This document shows, piece after piece, positions 55,199-64,000 of a DNA stretch of 64,000 nucleotides (position 1 is its first letter; every line of letters begins with the position of its first letter). The notes under the pieces were generated by a model that worked only from the letters and a program-made list of their open reading frames with translations, had not been told where the DNA came from and ran no database searches. A program made the position numbers and the translations under genes. The DNA comes from Haematobia irritans (taxonomy: Eukaryota; Arthropoda; Insecta; Diptera; Muscidae). The stretch is taken from positions 85,127,983 through 85,191,982 of the forward strand of contig NC_134398.1 in assembly GCF_050003625.1 (NCBI RefSeq), read 5' to 3'.

Positions 55199-57109
55199 CT
55201 ATTATATTAAATTTTTACTACGAAATTGTAAAGTATGTTTTATAAAAGACTTAAAGTCAGAAAAGAGAAGTGCTTGATATAAACGAAATGGACTGAGTTC
55301 AAATCAAATATTATTTTTTTATTGCAACAATAAAAATTGTGTAACAAATAAAGGTTTTTGTATACAAGTTTAAAATTTTCGAAGAAATTCAAAAACTCTT
55401 ACAAAAGAAGAACGTGAAGTCGAGTATATATAAATATTTTTCCATCGAATCTTAAGGTTAACGATAACCATTCAAAAGCACATTATATTTAAATTCTAAA
55501 CAGTAATTTTAAAACAGCACATAAATTTATTTTGGTGTGAATAATTGTTTGCTAGCATGTAACACCATTAATTTAGAAATACAAATAAATATATAAATTT
55601 TTATTAACGAATAATTTTGTACTTAATTTAATTCTTAAAGCCGGTATTAATTGGCATTATCACGTTAAAATGGCCATGTTTACCCTTTTACTTTTCTTTA
55701 ATAATTTCTTTTAAAGAAAATAAACTTATTCAATTGTTGCTTTGGATCTTTCCCCACCATGTTATAATACAATTTACTGGAAAAAGTTGTAATGTTATTC
55801 TGGTTTTGCCGCTAAAATGAGAAATAATTTTAGCGGCAAAACTCGAACTCAATGCCCATTTTTATTTTCGAAAAAACCCGTCAACTCCTCTTGGACTACT
55901 CATTAATAAAGAGGAACTAATCTTAGTTTTTATAGATCTTCAAAGGTCGATACTTTCAATGAAGTCGTGGTGTCGTTATAATTAAGTGATTTGACTTAAA
56001 AATGGGTATCATAACACGAAAGAACAAATTTTGGACTAAGGTCAACTTGACTTTAATAATTCAGAAAAATTCTCTAAAATTAATGAAACTGTCTTTAAAT
56101 TTGTTGCATTTTTGCATCTTGACTACAAGGCAAAATTCATTAAAAATAGGATATGTTTTTCAATACTTTATTTTAAAGATATTTTTTACTTGAAACATAG
56201 CATCATTTCTACTGGAAGTCTTGTTTTTAACGGACATTTTATAGCATATGGAAAAAAAAAACTGAAAAAGCGAAAAATTGAAATGTGCTTCGTAGAGTCA
56301 AGTACACAAAACCCCATTTAAAAGAGAATTGTGTCTTAAAAGCATCCTTACTTGTATTCTCCGCTTCTTTGGTTCGGAATCAATACCAAAATTGTTAAAG
56401 TGGAGACACAATCTTTGGAACCGGACATGCTTTTTGTTCAGTGTATAGTGCCCTTTCGTTAGTTTTTATGAAGATCCCTTTAATTACCTTTGTTTGAATA
56501 TTTTGACTTACTCGTCCTACGTTCCGATTTGTTTTGACGAAACAAAAAAATTGTGCCCGTAATGCGAAAATGATAAACAAAACTCATGCTCCTTTTTTAA
56601 AATATATTTTATCTTGGTTCCGAATGAATTTTCTCTCCGAATACTCATTCTAATATTTTACTTTAGCATATACAATTTTTGGCGAAGTCTTATATCACAA
56701 CATATATATGTTTACTCATAATATGTAAATTTATACTTGTTTATATTCACACGTAGTATTTTTCCCATATTTAATGAAATTTTCTTTGTGTATATATATT
56801 TGTAATGCGCCAATTGGTTACTTTCGTTATTTTACTTCCAGCATACACTTTGTCTCTCTTTGTAAACACATATATGTTTATGGGCTATTTCTAAATTAAT
56901 ATATGTTTGAATCCAAGCATATTATATTTACAAACATTTTATGTCCCAAACATAATATGTTCTAACATATTAGCATATATGTCCCAAACATATTATGCTA
57001 GTTTATGAACATTATATGTTTGCACTCAAAAATATTGTGTTTAAAAATTTGAGTTCCAAACATATAATGTTTATACCCAAACATATGAAAAACAGTCTTT
57101 TCGTCCGTG
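55199..57109 (-). mobile_element. Older CAC-1B copy with a CAC-2 insertion
   Basis: Diverged but collinear with CAC-1 in the minus direction (AGAAGAACGTGAAGTCGAG, GCGGCAAAACTCGAACTCAA, ATTAATAAAGAGGAACTAA). It ends ...AACAGTCTTTTCGTCCGTG at 57109, the same right end as the 359 bp MITE at 62514-62872. A CAC-2 copy (about 55940-56443) interrupts it. CAC-1 copy 3 adjoins its left side. Confidence 0.65.
55940..56443 (-). mobile_element. CAC-2 element, copy 3, inverted
   Basis: The reverse complement shares blocks with 27805-28296. Its right end GACATGCTTTTTGTTCAGTG (inverse CACTGAACAAAAAGCATGTC) gives the intact 5' terminus, followed by TA. The left end is approximate. Confidence 0.6.
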
Positions 57110-58554
57110 CAGCCTCAAAACCAAAAACTAAAAATTAATTTATAATGTCCCAGCTAAACCTGGGTAAGCACTAGTGATTCTTCCCATAATACCGGTAATC
57201 CAAAACTTACTACTTCCAGGGTTACCTGGGATTTTAAAGTAATAACTTACCTGGGTAGACCAAAAGTGATTTCTTTTATTAATACCATTAATTAAAATCA
57301 TATCTTGAGGTACGGGTTCAAATCTTGCTGAGAGCCTCCATTTTTAACATATTTTTTGTTTTTTTTTTTCTTATTAAATATTTTGGAATACTTCAGGAAT
57401 CATGTTTTTAAATCAACTTTTCTTCAAAATTAGCTTTTTGCTGGATTTTTTTTTAATAGAATAACCTCTACAGCGATTGTGGGCGCCGTCAATAGTAGCG
57501 AAAAGTAATGCATTTCAGAAAAAAATGCAACCAATTAATTGATAATGCCAACATAAATATACCCTTGTTTTCTTAAGTTGTATAGTACATAATTTATTAC
57601 AAAACAACAGGACTGAGATCGATTTCTCCTGGCGTCATAGAGATTTTCAAAGTAGTCTAGCCTATATACTGTAATAATAATAAGTCGCTGGCACTGAATT
57701 TGTCCAAATGTGTTAACATCAAGCAATTAAAATCCATAACTGCTAAGCTTAATCTTCAGATCTATGTCTCTGGATACAGAAATTCCAAAAATCTCACTCA
57801 CAATGTATTTCCATACCAATAATAAATATTTCTCATGAGTAACACAAAATCCAAATAAATATTTTTGTATTTGTTTATTTACTTTTTACTGACATTTAGT
57901 TTGACATTGTGGTGAGCTGCTTTTCTGTTGCTATTTTTGTTCTAGTGAGGCTATCTTATAAATAATTTTACCATGGTAATTACCAATCGTAATTGAAGTA
58001 CAGTACATAAGTTCACACTTTATCTACTATTATGCCAATATATATATATGAAATCGAAAAAACAATATCAAGATTCTATCATTTATCCAAATAGAAAAAA
58101 AATTGGCACTATTGTCAGTTTTCGAACTTTTTTTCGAAAAGTTTTATTTTTTTATTAAAAATTGTTGTTGACACCATTTCTTTATGTCTCTTTGTTAAAC
58201 GAAATGTGAATGCGGAAGATAATTAAAAACGTTCATATCATTCATAATAAAATGCCATTAAGCCAACCTTAACTACGGTTGGGAAAAGGCTGTCGCTCGT
58301 TGGTACATATCATTATCCTAGCAACTTCGATAAGGGATGATCGTAAGGTGGTTGCTATTGAAACTTCCACACCACACCTGTTCAAGGATTCGCACTCTGT
58401 CAACACGTAATCTATGTCGTATTTAGTTGTCAGTGTTAAAATTGTGTTTTATTAGTCCCCAGACACCGAGCTCGGTTAGAGCGTATCTTGTGAAAGTGAT
58501 TTACTACATTCTTAACGCGCTTTATGTTATTCCAAGGTGTATTGTATTGTATTG
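57110..58554. other. Intron sequence, no supported gene
   Basis: 57140-57340 has a B-box-like GGGTTCAAATCTTGC and inverted GGTTACCTGGGA/CCCAGGTAA-type motifs, perhaps an old SINE-like element. 58240-58550 is less AT-rich but has stops in all frames. Neither could be assigned. Confidence 0.35.
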
Positions 58555-59638
58555 TTATACCCTCCACCATAGGATGGGGGTATAGTAACTTTGTCATTCC
58601 GTTTGTGACACATCGAAATATTGCTCTAAGACCCCATAAAGTATATAACATATATTCTGGGTCATGGTGAAATTCTGAGTCGATCTGTTGAAATCACGCT
58701 AACTTCCGAACGAAACAAGCTATCGACTTGAAACTTGGCGCAAAAAGTTGTTATTAATGTAGATCAGATGGTATTGCAAATGGGCCATATCGGACCACTT
58801 GCACATATAGCCCCCATATACACCAACCCCTAGATTTGACCTCCGGAGCCTCTTGAAGGAGCAAAATTCATCCGATCCGGTTGAAATTTGGTACGTGGTG
58901 TTAGTATATGGTCTCTAACAACCATGCAAAAATTGGTCCATTTCGGTCCATAATTATCTATAGCCCTCATGTAAACCGATTTCCAGATTTGACCTCCGGA
59001 GCTTCTTGGAGGAGCAAAATTCATCCGATCCGGTTGAAATTTGGTACGTGGTGTTAGTATATGGTCTCTAACAACCCTGAAAAAATTCGTCATATCGGTC
59101 CATAATTATATATAGCCCCCATATAAATCGACACCCAGATTTGAAGTAGCAAAATTCATTCGATTCGGTTGAAATTTGGTACATTGCGCTAGTATAGGAC
59201 CGCTAACAGCCATGCAAAAATTGGTCCACATCGCCCTATAGTTATATATTGCCGATGGCCAATCATACAAAAAAAGGTCCAAATTTTATTACTGTAGAAA
59301 GTTGTTTCAAAATTGTATTTCTATAGAAAATTTTGTCTAAATTTTATTGCTATAGTAAATTTTGTCAAAATTTTATTTCTATAGACAATTTTGTCAAACT
59401 GTATTATATACGTATTTAATCAGTCTTTTTTTGGTTTAATATATACCCCGCATGGACTAACTTACAATTTAGAAGACGATGTTAAGAAGTTTTAAGATAC
59501 CTTGTCATCGGCAAGTGTTACCGCAACCCAAGAAATTCGATTGTGAATGACAGTCTTTAGTAGAAGTTTCTACGCAATCCATGGTGCAGGGTACATAAGA
59601 TTCGGCCTGGCCGAACTTACGGCCGTATATACTTGTTT
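58555..59638 (-). mobile_element. Helentron-associated element, family A, inverted copy
   Basis: The minus strand runs from ACAAGTATATACGGCCGTAAG (59638) with the CGGCCAGGCCGAA palindrome, via TTCTATAGAAAATTTTG repeats and units of about 153 bp. It ends at AGAATATATGTTATATAC, TACTTTATGGGGTCTTAG-type sequence and ATCCTATGGTGGAGGGTATAA (58555). The GACGGAC microsatellite is almost lost here (near 58680). Confidence 0.78.
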
Positions 59639-60492
59639 TATTCTCTTCCGTTCTTCAAAGGACAACGCAAATTAAGGATATTTCTCACGTTTGTGACTCT
59701 CTGCAATATAGCCATGTTTTTTACGAAGGTAATGGTTGCACATAGCGACTTTCATATATATAGGTTCATATGTAAATATGCAATCTCTCATTCCAAATGA
59801 GAAATGGGGGAGGCGATTGCGAGGACACGTTTAAGATTTATTGCCGAATTGTCATCATGTAAACCAAGTTGTTAACTTGCTTCAATACAGATTGTACAAA
59901 TGAAACGATCAAAAATTATTAAAAATAGTACGCGAGAAGAAAAATGTGGTTTCCGAAATATGAACTGAACAAAATATTGACGCGAGGCCAAAAATTTTAT
60001 GTCCTTAAGTTACGAATTCTCTGATATAAAGTTCTTTCCTTGTCCAAAAGTCGATAACTTTTCAATGAAGTCGTATTGCCCTTATAGTTAAGTAATTCGA
60101 CCTAAAATTGCGTAGCCTAAACTGCTATTTAGTAGAATCATTAGATCCATCTCAGGCTCTTCACAAACACAAAAAAAATAATTTCTTGCATTGAATAGTT
60201 TTGCACAGAGTATAGTATTATTAAGTGCAAAGATCCATCCAAAGAGTTTGGCTTCCTGAGTTTAGTTACGTCCTTCAATTTTCCATTCCATTCATTATTT
60301 CTTCTTACTATATTACTATAAACTATTTGAAGTAAGTTTACTTAATTTTCCATATTTTTTGTATCTTTAAAAAAAAACAAACAATGTCTGTCTTTAGTAG
60401 ATGAAAAATATAAAAACCCGGAACGATGGAACTATTTCAAGGAAATATTTCCATTAAAAAAAATTCATAAGAATCTACAAATTTATTTAAAA
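59639..60492. other. Intron sequence with a CAC-2 fragment
   Basis: 59967-60115 (minus) matches the 3' half of CAC-2: ACTGAACAAAATATTGACGC, then TCAATGAAGTCG and GTTAAGTAATTCGACC. The rest is unassigned AT-rich intron. Confidence 0.5.
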
Positions 60493-61975
60493 CAAGTATA
60501 TAGGGCCGCAAGTTCGGCCAGGCCGAATCTTATGTACCCACCACCATGGATTGCGTAGAAACTTCTACGAAAGACTGTCATCCACAATCGAATTACTTGG
60601 GTTGTGGTATCTTAAAACTTCTTATTCCTGCATGGTTGTTGGATACCATATACAAACATCACGTACCAAATTTCAACCGAATGGGAAGTATTTTGCTCTT
60701 CCAAGGGGCTCTGGAGGTCAAATCTGGGGATCGGTTTATATGGGGCCTATATATAATTATGGACCGATATCGACCAATTTTTGCATGGGAGTTTGAGGCC
60801 ATATATTAACACCACGTACCAAATTTCAACTGAATCAGATGAATTTTGGTCTTCCAAGAGGTTCCGGAGGTCAAATCTGGTGATCGGTTTATATGGGGGC
60901 TATATATAATTATGAGCCGATGTGGACCAATTTTTGCATGGTAGATAGAGACCATATACTAACATCACGTACCAAATTTCAGCCATATCGGATGAAATTT
61001 GCTTCTCTTAGAGGCCTCGCAAGCCAAATCGGGGGATCGGTTTATATGGGGGCTATATATAATTATGGACCGATGTGGACCAATTTTTGCATGGTTGTTC
61101 GAGACCATATACTAACACCATGTACCAAATTTCAGCCGGATCGGATGAAATTTGCTTCTCTTAGAGGCCTCGCAAGCCAAATCGGGGGATCGGTTTATAT
61201 GGGGGCTATATATAATTATGGACCGATGTGGACCAATTTTTGCATGGTTGTTAGAGACCATATACTGACACCATGTACCAAATTTCAGCCGGATCGGATG
61301 AAATTTGCTTCTCTTAGTGGCCTCGAAAGCCAAATCGGGGGATCGGTTTATATGGGGGCTATATATAATTATGGACCGATGTGGACCAATTTTTGCATGG
61401 TTGTTAGAGACCATATACTAACACTATGTACCAAATTTCAGCCGGATCGGATGAAATTTGCTTCTCTTAGGGGCCTCGCAAGCCAAATCGGGGGATCGGT
61501 TTATATGGGGGCTATATATAATTATGGACCGATGTGGACCAATTTTTGCATGGTTGTTAGAGACCATATACTAACACCATGTACCAAATTTCAGCCGGAT
61601 CGGATGAAATTTGCTTCTCTTAGAGGCCTCGCAAGCCAAATTTTGGGGTCCGTTTATATGGGGGCTATACGTAAAAGTGGACCGATATGGCCCATTTGCA
61701 ATACCATCCGACCTACATCAATAACAACTACTTGTGCCAAGTTTCAAGTCGATAGCTTGTTTCGTTCGGAAGTTAGCGTGATTTCAACAGACGGACGGAC
61801 GGACGGACGGACGGACGGACGGACGGACGGACGGACGGACATGCTCAGATCGACTCAGAATTTCACCACGACCCAGAATATATATACTTTATGGGGTCTT
61901 AGAGCAATATTTCGATGTGTTACAAACGGAATGACAAAGTTAATATACCCCCCATCCTATGGTGGTGGGTATAAA
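60493..61975 (+). mobile_element. Helentron-associated element, family A, long copy
   Basis: Starts ACAAGTATATAGGGCCGCAAG with CGGCCAGGCCGAA and GTACCCACCACCATGG. Six or more tandem units lie at 153 bp spacing (60896, 61048, 61201, 61354, 61507, 61660). A GGAC microsatellite (61793-61840), TCAGATCGACTCAG, ATATATACTTTATGGGGTC and CATCCTATGGTGGTGGGTATAA follow. Because 153 is a multiple of three, a 375-codon frame stays open across the repeats; it is not a gene. The element ends 13 bp from the OATP exon. Confidence 0.85.
61793..61840. repeat. (GGAC)n microsatellite
   Basis: About 12 uninterrupted GGAC units at the position where DINE-1/mini-me elements carry GTCY repeats. Confidence 0.95.
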
Positions 61976-61987
61976 AAAAATACTCAC

Positions 61988-62090
61988 TCGGATGTATCGA
62001 CCTGCACAAAATCGGTATAGATGAGTAGTAGCTGTCCTCCCAGAACATAGCCAACAGCTGGTCCCAACATAGTCATTGTGTAGTAGGTAC
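61988..62090 (-). CDS. OATP transporter, exon before the first long intron
   Basis: The 103 bp exon codes TYYTMTMLGPAVGYVLGGQL and LLIYTDFVQVDTSE. This is the helix and loop that precede the WIGAWW signature in OATPs (GPxxGxxLGG motif). Acceptor AG at 62091-62092, donor GTGAGT at 61982-61987. Its last two bases (GA) join A of the next exon to give E, in phase with 48615-49535. The exons before it are beyond the right edge of the window. Confidence 0.92.
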
Positions 62091-62218
62091 CTGTGAATGG
62101 AGATTTTAGAATTATTAGTTGCATAAAGAAGTTGTACAAAAAGTATTTTGTGTGAAATGCAAATACAGTCGAATAATGTCATAGTAGCTATTTTTGCGGC
62201 GACGATGTAACATTTTCA

Positions 62219-62277
62219 ATGGACTGAATAGTCTAAGAGAGCCTGAAGCTTAATCGGGCTGACACTTTAACTTAACC
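62219..62277 (+). mobile_element. 59 bp tail-only LOA-like LINE or SINE insertion
   Basis: TGGACTGAATAGTCTAAGAG ... ATCGGGCTGACACTTTAACT matches the shared LINE/SINE 3' tail. An exact 11 bp duplication TAACATTTTCA flanks it (62208-62218 and 62278-62288). It is an extreme 5' truncation; LINE and SINE origin cannot be told apart. Confidence 0.88.
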
Positions 62278-62288
62278 TAACATTTTCA

Positions 62289-62511
62289 CCTGCAAGCCTG
62301 AAAAATCCAATTGTCCTCAACTAAAATGTTATTATATTGATACAAAGAAACTTGTTTGAATTAAAAGACAATGGTCACGAATATTAAGCAAAACTAACAT
62401 TTGCTCTTGAAACATGTTTGAGGTGATCATATTCCATCTCTGGATGTAGTTTTTCGTATTATTTGGGGTAATAACTCAAGAGCTTTTTGGTAATCATTAT
62501 TTCACTAAAAC
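62289..62511. other. Intron sequence, nothing recognised
   Basis: OATP intron; no element ends or gene were found. Confidence 0.45.
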
Positions 62512-62513
62512 TA

Positions 62514-62872
62514 CACCCTCAAAAAAACTCGCTTCTGTAACATATTCTGCTTCAAACATATATATTTTCAGAATTTGTAAAAAAAAATTGTTTGTACTGT
62601 AAATTCTAAACATTTGTTTACTTGCAGCAAACTGTTTTAAATATAATAGTGTTAGAATACAAATAAAAACATATGTTCGTAATTTATTTTAATACACAAA
62701 ATATGTAAATCAATAAGCAATCATGAATGTTTACTCAGTAACCTACACTTTTATTTGTTGGAATTAAACTTACAGTTTTACATATCTTTACAAGTCTTTC
62801 GTTATCTATCTCCGTCGTCAAACATATATTTTTTACATCGAAACATATGAAACACAGTCCTTTTCGTCCGTG
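62514..62872 (-). mobile_element. CAC-1B MITE, 359 bp
   Basis: Starts CACCCTCAAAAAAACTCGC and ends AGTCCTTTTCGTCCGTG, with TA on both sides (62512-62513 and 62873-62874). The termini equal those of the older CAC-1B copy at 55199-57109, with most of the interior gone. Confidence 0.75.
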
Positions 62873-62874
62873 TA

Positions 62875-63410
62875 CATTGGCATTAAAACCAGTCGAGAAA
62901 GTAAAATGAAATAAGTGCGAACAGTGAAAAAATACACAGTGAGATATCTAAAAACAAAGTTTACTTCCTCTGTATTAAAGTGGAGACGAAGAAGTTGACG
63001 GACACTTTAAAACATAAAAGTATAAATGAAATAATTTACGAAATTATTAGTTAATAAAAAAATTATATGCATTTTGCGTTTCTAAATACTATAAACAAAC
63101 AAAACAAAATTATGTGTGGGCTGAAAATATTATTGTTTAGCATTGAGTGGTTATCTTTAAAAAAACTGTAGGATTCGATAGAAAAATAATAATGTTTACT
63201 CTCGACTTGCGACAAATAACTTATAATTTCAGTAAGAACATAATATTATTTGGGAGAAAATGCTTCCAAACATTTAATTTTGGGTCAAAGTGTTTCCAAA
63301 CATATTATATATTCACACAAAACAACCATCATAATGTTTTGGAAATATCCAAAAATATATGTGCTTCCCGCAAAAAATATGTTTGGGACATATGTTAGAG
63401 AAGCCAGGTG
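62875..63410 (+). mobile_element. CAC-1-type fragment, right half
   Basis: AGTAAAATGAAATAAGTGCG, TTGACGGACACTTTAAAACA and ATATGTTTGGGACATATG follow the order of the CAC-1 interior and right end, closing ...AGAAGCCAGGTG before TA. It has no left terminus. It adjoins the 359 bp MITE and a scrap of family-A repeat (63411-63500). Confidence 0.6.
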
Positions 63411-63598
63411 TATATAAACCGACTTCCAGATTTGACTGCTGAGCCTATGGTAGAAGAAATTTTGTTCGTATCGAATTTGTATTTTTGAATGCATTCAGCG
63501 CGGTATAAACAGAAAAAGTTAAGTGTTTTGGAAACTTCCATCTCTGTTATAAACACATGTTAAATTTTGTTTCGATCTGGCAACTCCTTTATATAGAA

Positions 63599-64000
63599 AC
63601 AGGTGTTCAAAAAAGAAGCATCCGCAATATTTTTACAATGGAAAAATTAGAAATGCGTGCTGTCATCAAATATTTACATAAAAAAGGTTTATCGGAATCA
63701 GAAATGCATAATGATATGGTGAATGTGTTAGGTGAAAGTGCTCCTTCATATGCAACAGTAAAAATTGGGTTGCTGAATTTAAACGTGGTCGTACAAGCAT
63801 TGAAGATGAACCACGTAGTGGACGTCCAAGAACAGCAACAACAACAGAAATTCTGGCCAAAGTGCATGATATGGTATTAAATGATCGACGAATAAAAGTG
63901 CGTGAAATTGTTAAAATCATGGGCATCTCAAATGATCGAGTCCATTAAATTTTGCATGAAGAACTACAGATGAAAACGCATTCTGCAAGATGGGTGCCGC
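63599..64000 (+). mobile_element. Mariner-like element, 5' end, runs off the window
   Basis: ACAGGTGTTCAAAAAAGAAG at about 63599 resembles mariner terminal repeats (CAGGTGT type) and precedes the transposase start at 63638. It is a different family from the AAGGGTGAT mariners in this window. The remainder lies beyond 64000. Confidence 0.7.
63638..64000 (+). pseudogene. Mariner transposase N-terminus
   Basis: MEKLEMRAVIKYLHKKGLSE begins a mariner-type helix-turn-helix domain. A frameshift near 63760-63770 moves the reading to WVAEFKRGRTSIEDEPRSGR, then EILAKVHDMVLNDRRIKVR and VKIMGISNDRVH. A TAA at 63946-63948 follows, and then ILHEELQMKTHSARWVP at the window edge. The order matches the paired helix-turn-helix region of irritans/mauritiana-type mariners. 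The catalytic domain is outside the window. Confidence 0.85.

Noticed and set aside
61793..61840. GGAC repeats as a CRISPR-like or regulatory array
   Set aside because: It is a simple microsatellite at the standard place in a DINE-1/mini-me-like element.
60893..62020. A 375-codon open frame with repeated MGAIYNYGPMWTNF-type sequence
   Set aside because: It is the 153 bp tandem repeat of a Helentron-associated element; 153 is divisible by three so the frame stays open, and the reverse strand is open too.

Overview
The window reads as a piece of a brachyceran fly genome, most likely a muscoid (calyptrate) species. Three things point that way: a split host gene with GT-AG introns, an AT-rich background, and a mobile-element fauna typical of Diptera. 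That fauna includes DINE-1/mini-me-like Helentron-associated elements with TA and GGAC microsatellites, LOA- and jockey-like LINEs, BEL/Pao and gypsy LTR elements, mariner/Tc1 and hAT derivatives. I cannot name the species. There is no operon-like organisation; almost every open frame except one gene belongs to a mobile element.

The one clear host gene is an organic anion transporting polypeptide (OATP/SLCO family), on the minus strand. Four 3'-terminal coding exons lie at 61988-62090, 48615-49535, 25022-25207 and 24776-24947, and their phases match at each junction. The 5' exons lie beyond position 64000. The introns are very unequal: 12.4 kb, 23.4 kb and 74 bp. The two long ones hold most of the mobile DNA. 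At the far left, 142-212 (plus strand) may be an exon of another membrane protein, followed by tandem repeats (463-1407) that look like reiterated mini-exons.

Layout. 1-2260: possible exon, mini-exon-like repeats, a tRNA-derived SINE. 2262-3776: Helentron-associated element. 5235-11294: a jockey-like LINE (minus) broken by two small DNA elements and a mariner, the mariner itself split by an LOA-like LINE. 11295-15378: a second LINE and an internally deleted mariner/Tc1. 16006-22113: a Helentron-associated element split by a Pao-type endogenous retrovirus relic with a baculovirus-F-like env. 22779-24215: a hAT-type element. 24511-25207: OATP 3' end. 25208-48614: OATP intron with hAT, SINE, LINE, BEL and gypsy insertions. 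48615-49535: OATP exon. 49536-61987: intron with three near-identical 1.78 kb elements and two more Helentron-associated elements. 61988-62090: OATP exon. 62091-64000: intron with small relics and a mariner start running off the edge.

The main themes are as follows. (1) A cohort of otherwise unlike non-autonomous elements begin CAC and end GTG and are flanked by 2-3 bp target duplications, as in the CACTA superfamily; the largest family carries two tRNA-like pol III modules facing opposite ways. (2) A tRNA-derived SINE shares its 3' tail with the LOA-like LINE of the same window. (3) Nests can be ordered in time because target duplications are still readable. (4) A gypsy copy with LTRs that read as identical has an RT-disabling deletion. 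(5) A BEL element has a second gag/protease-like frame after pol. All calls come from reading the sequence and family knowledge; no searches were run.
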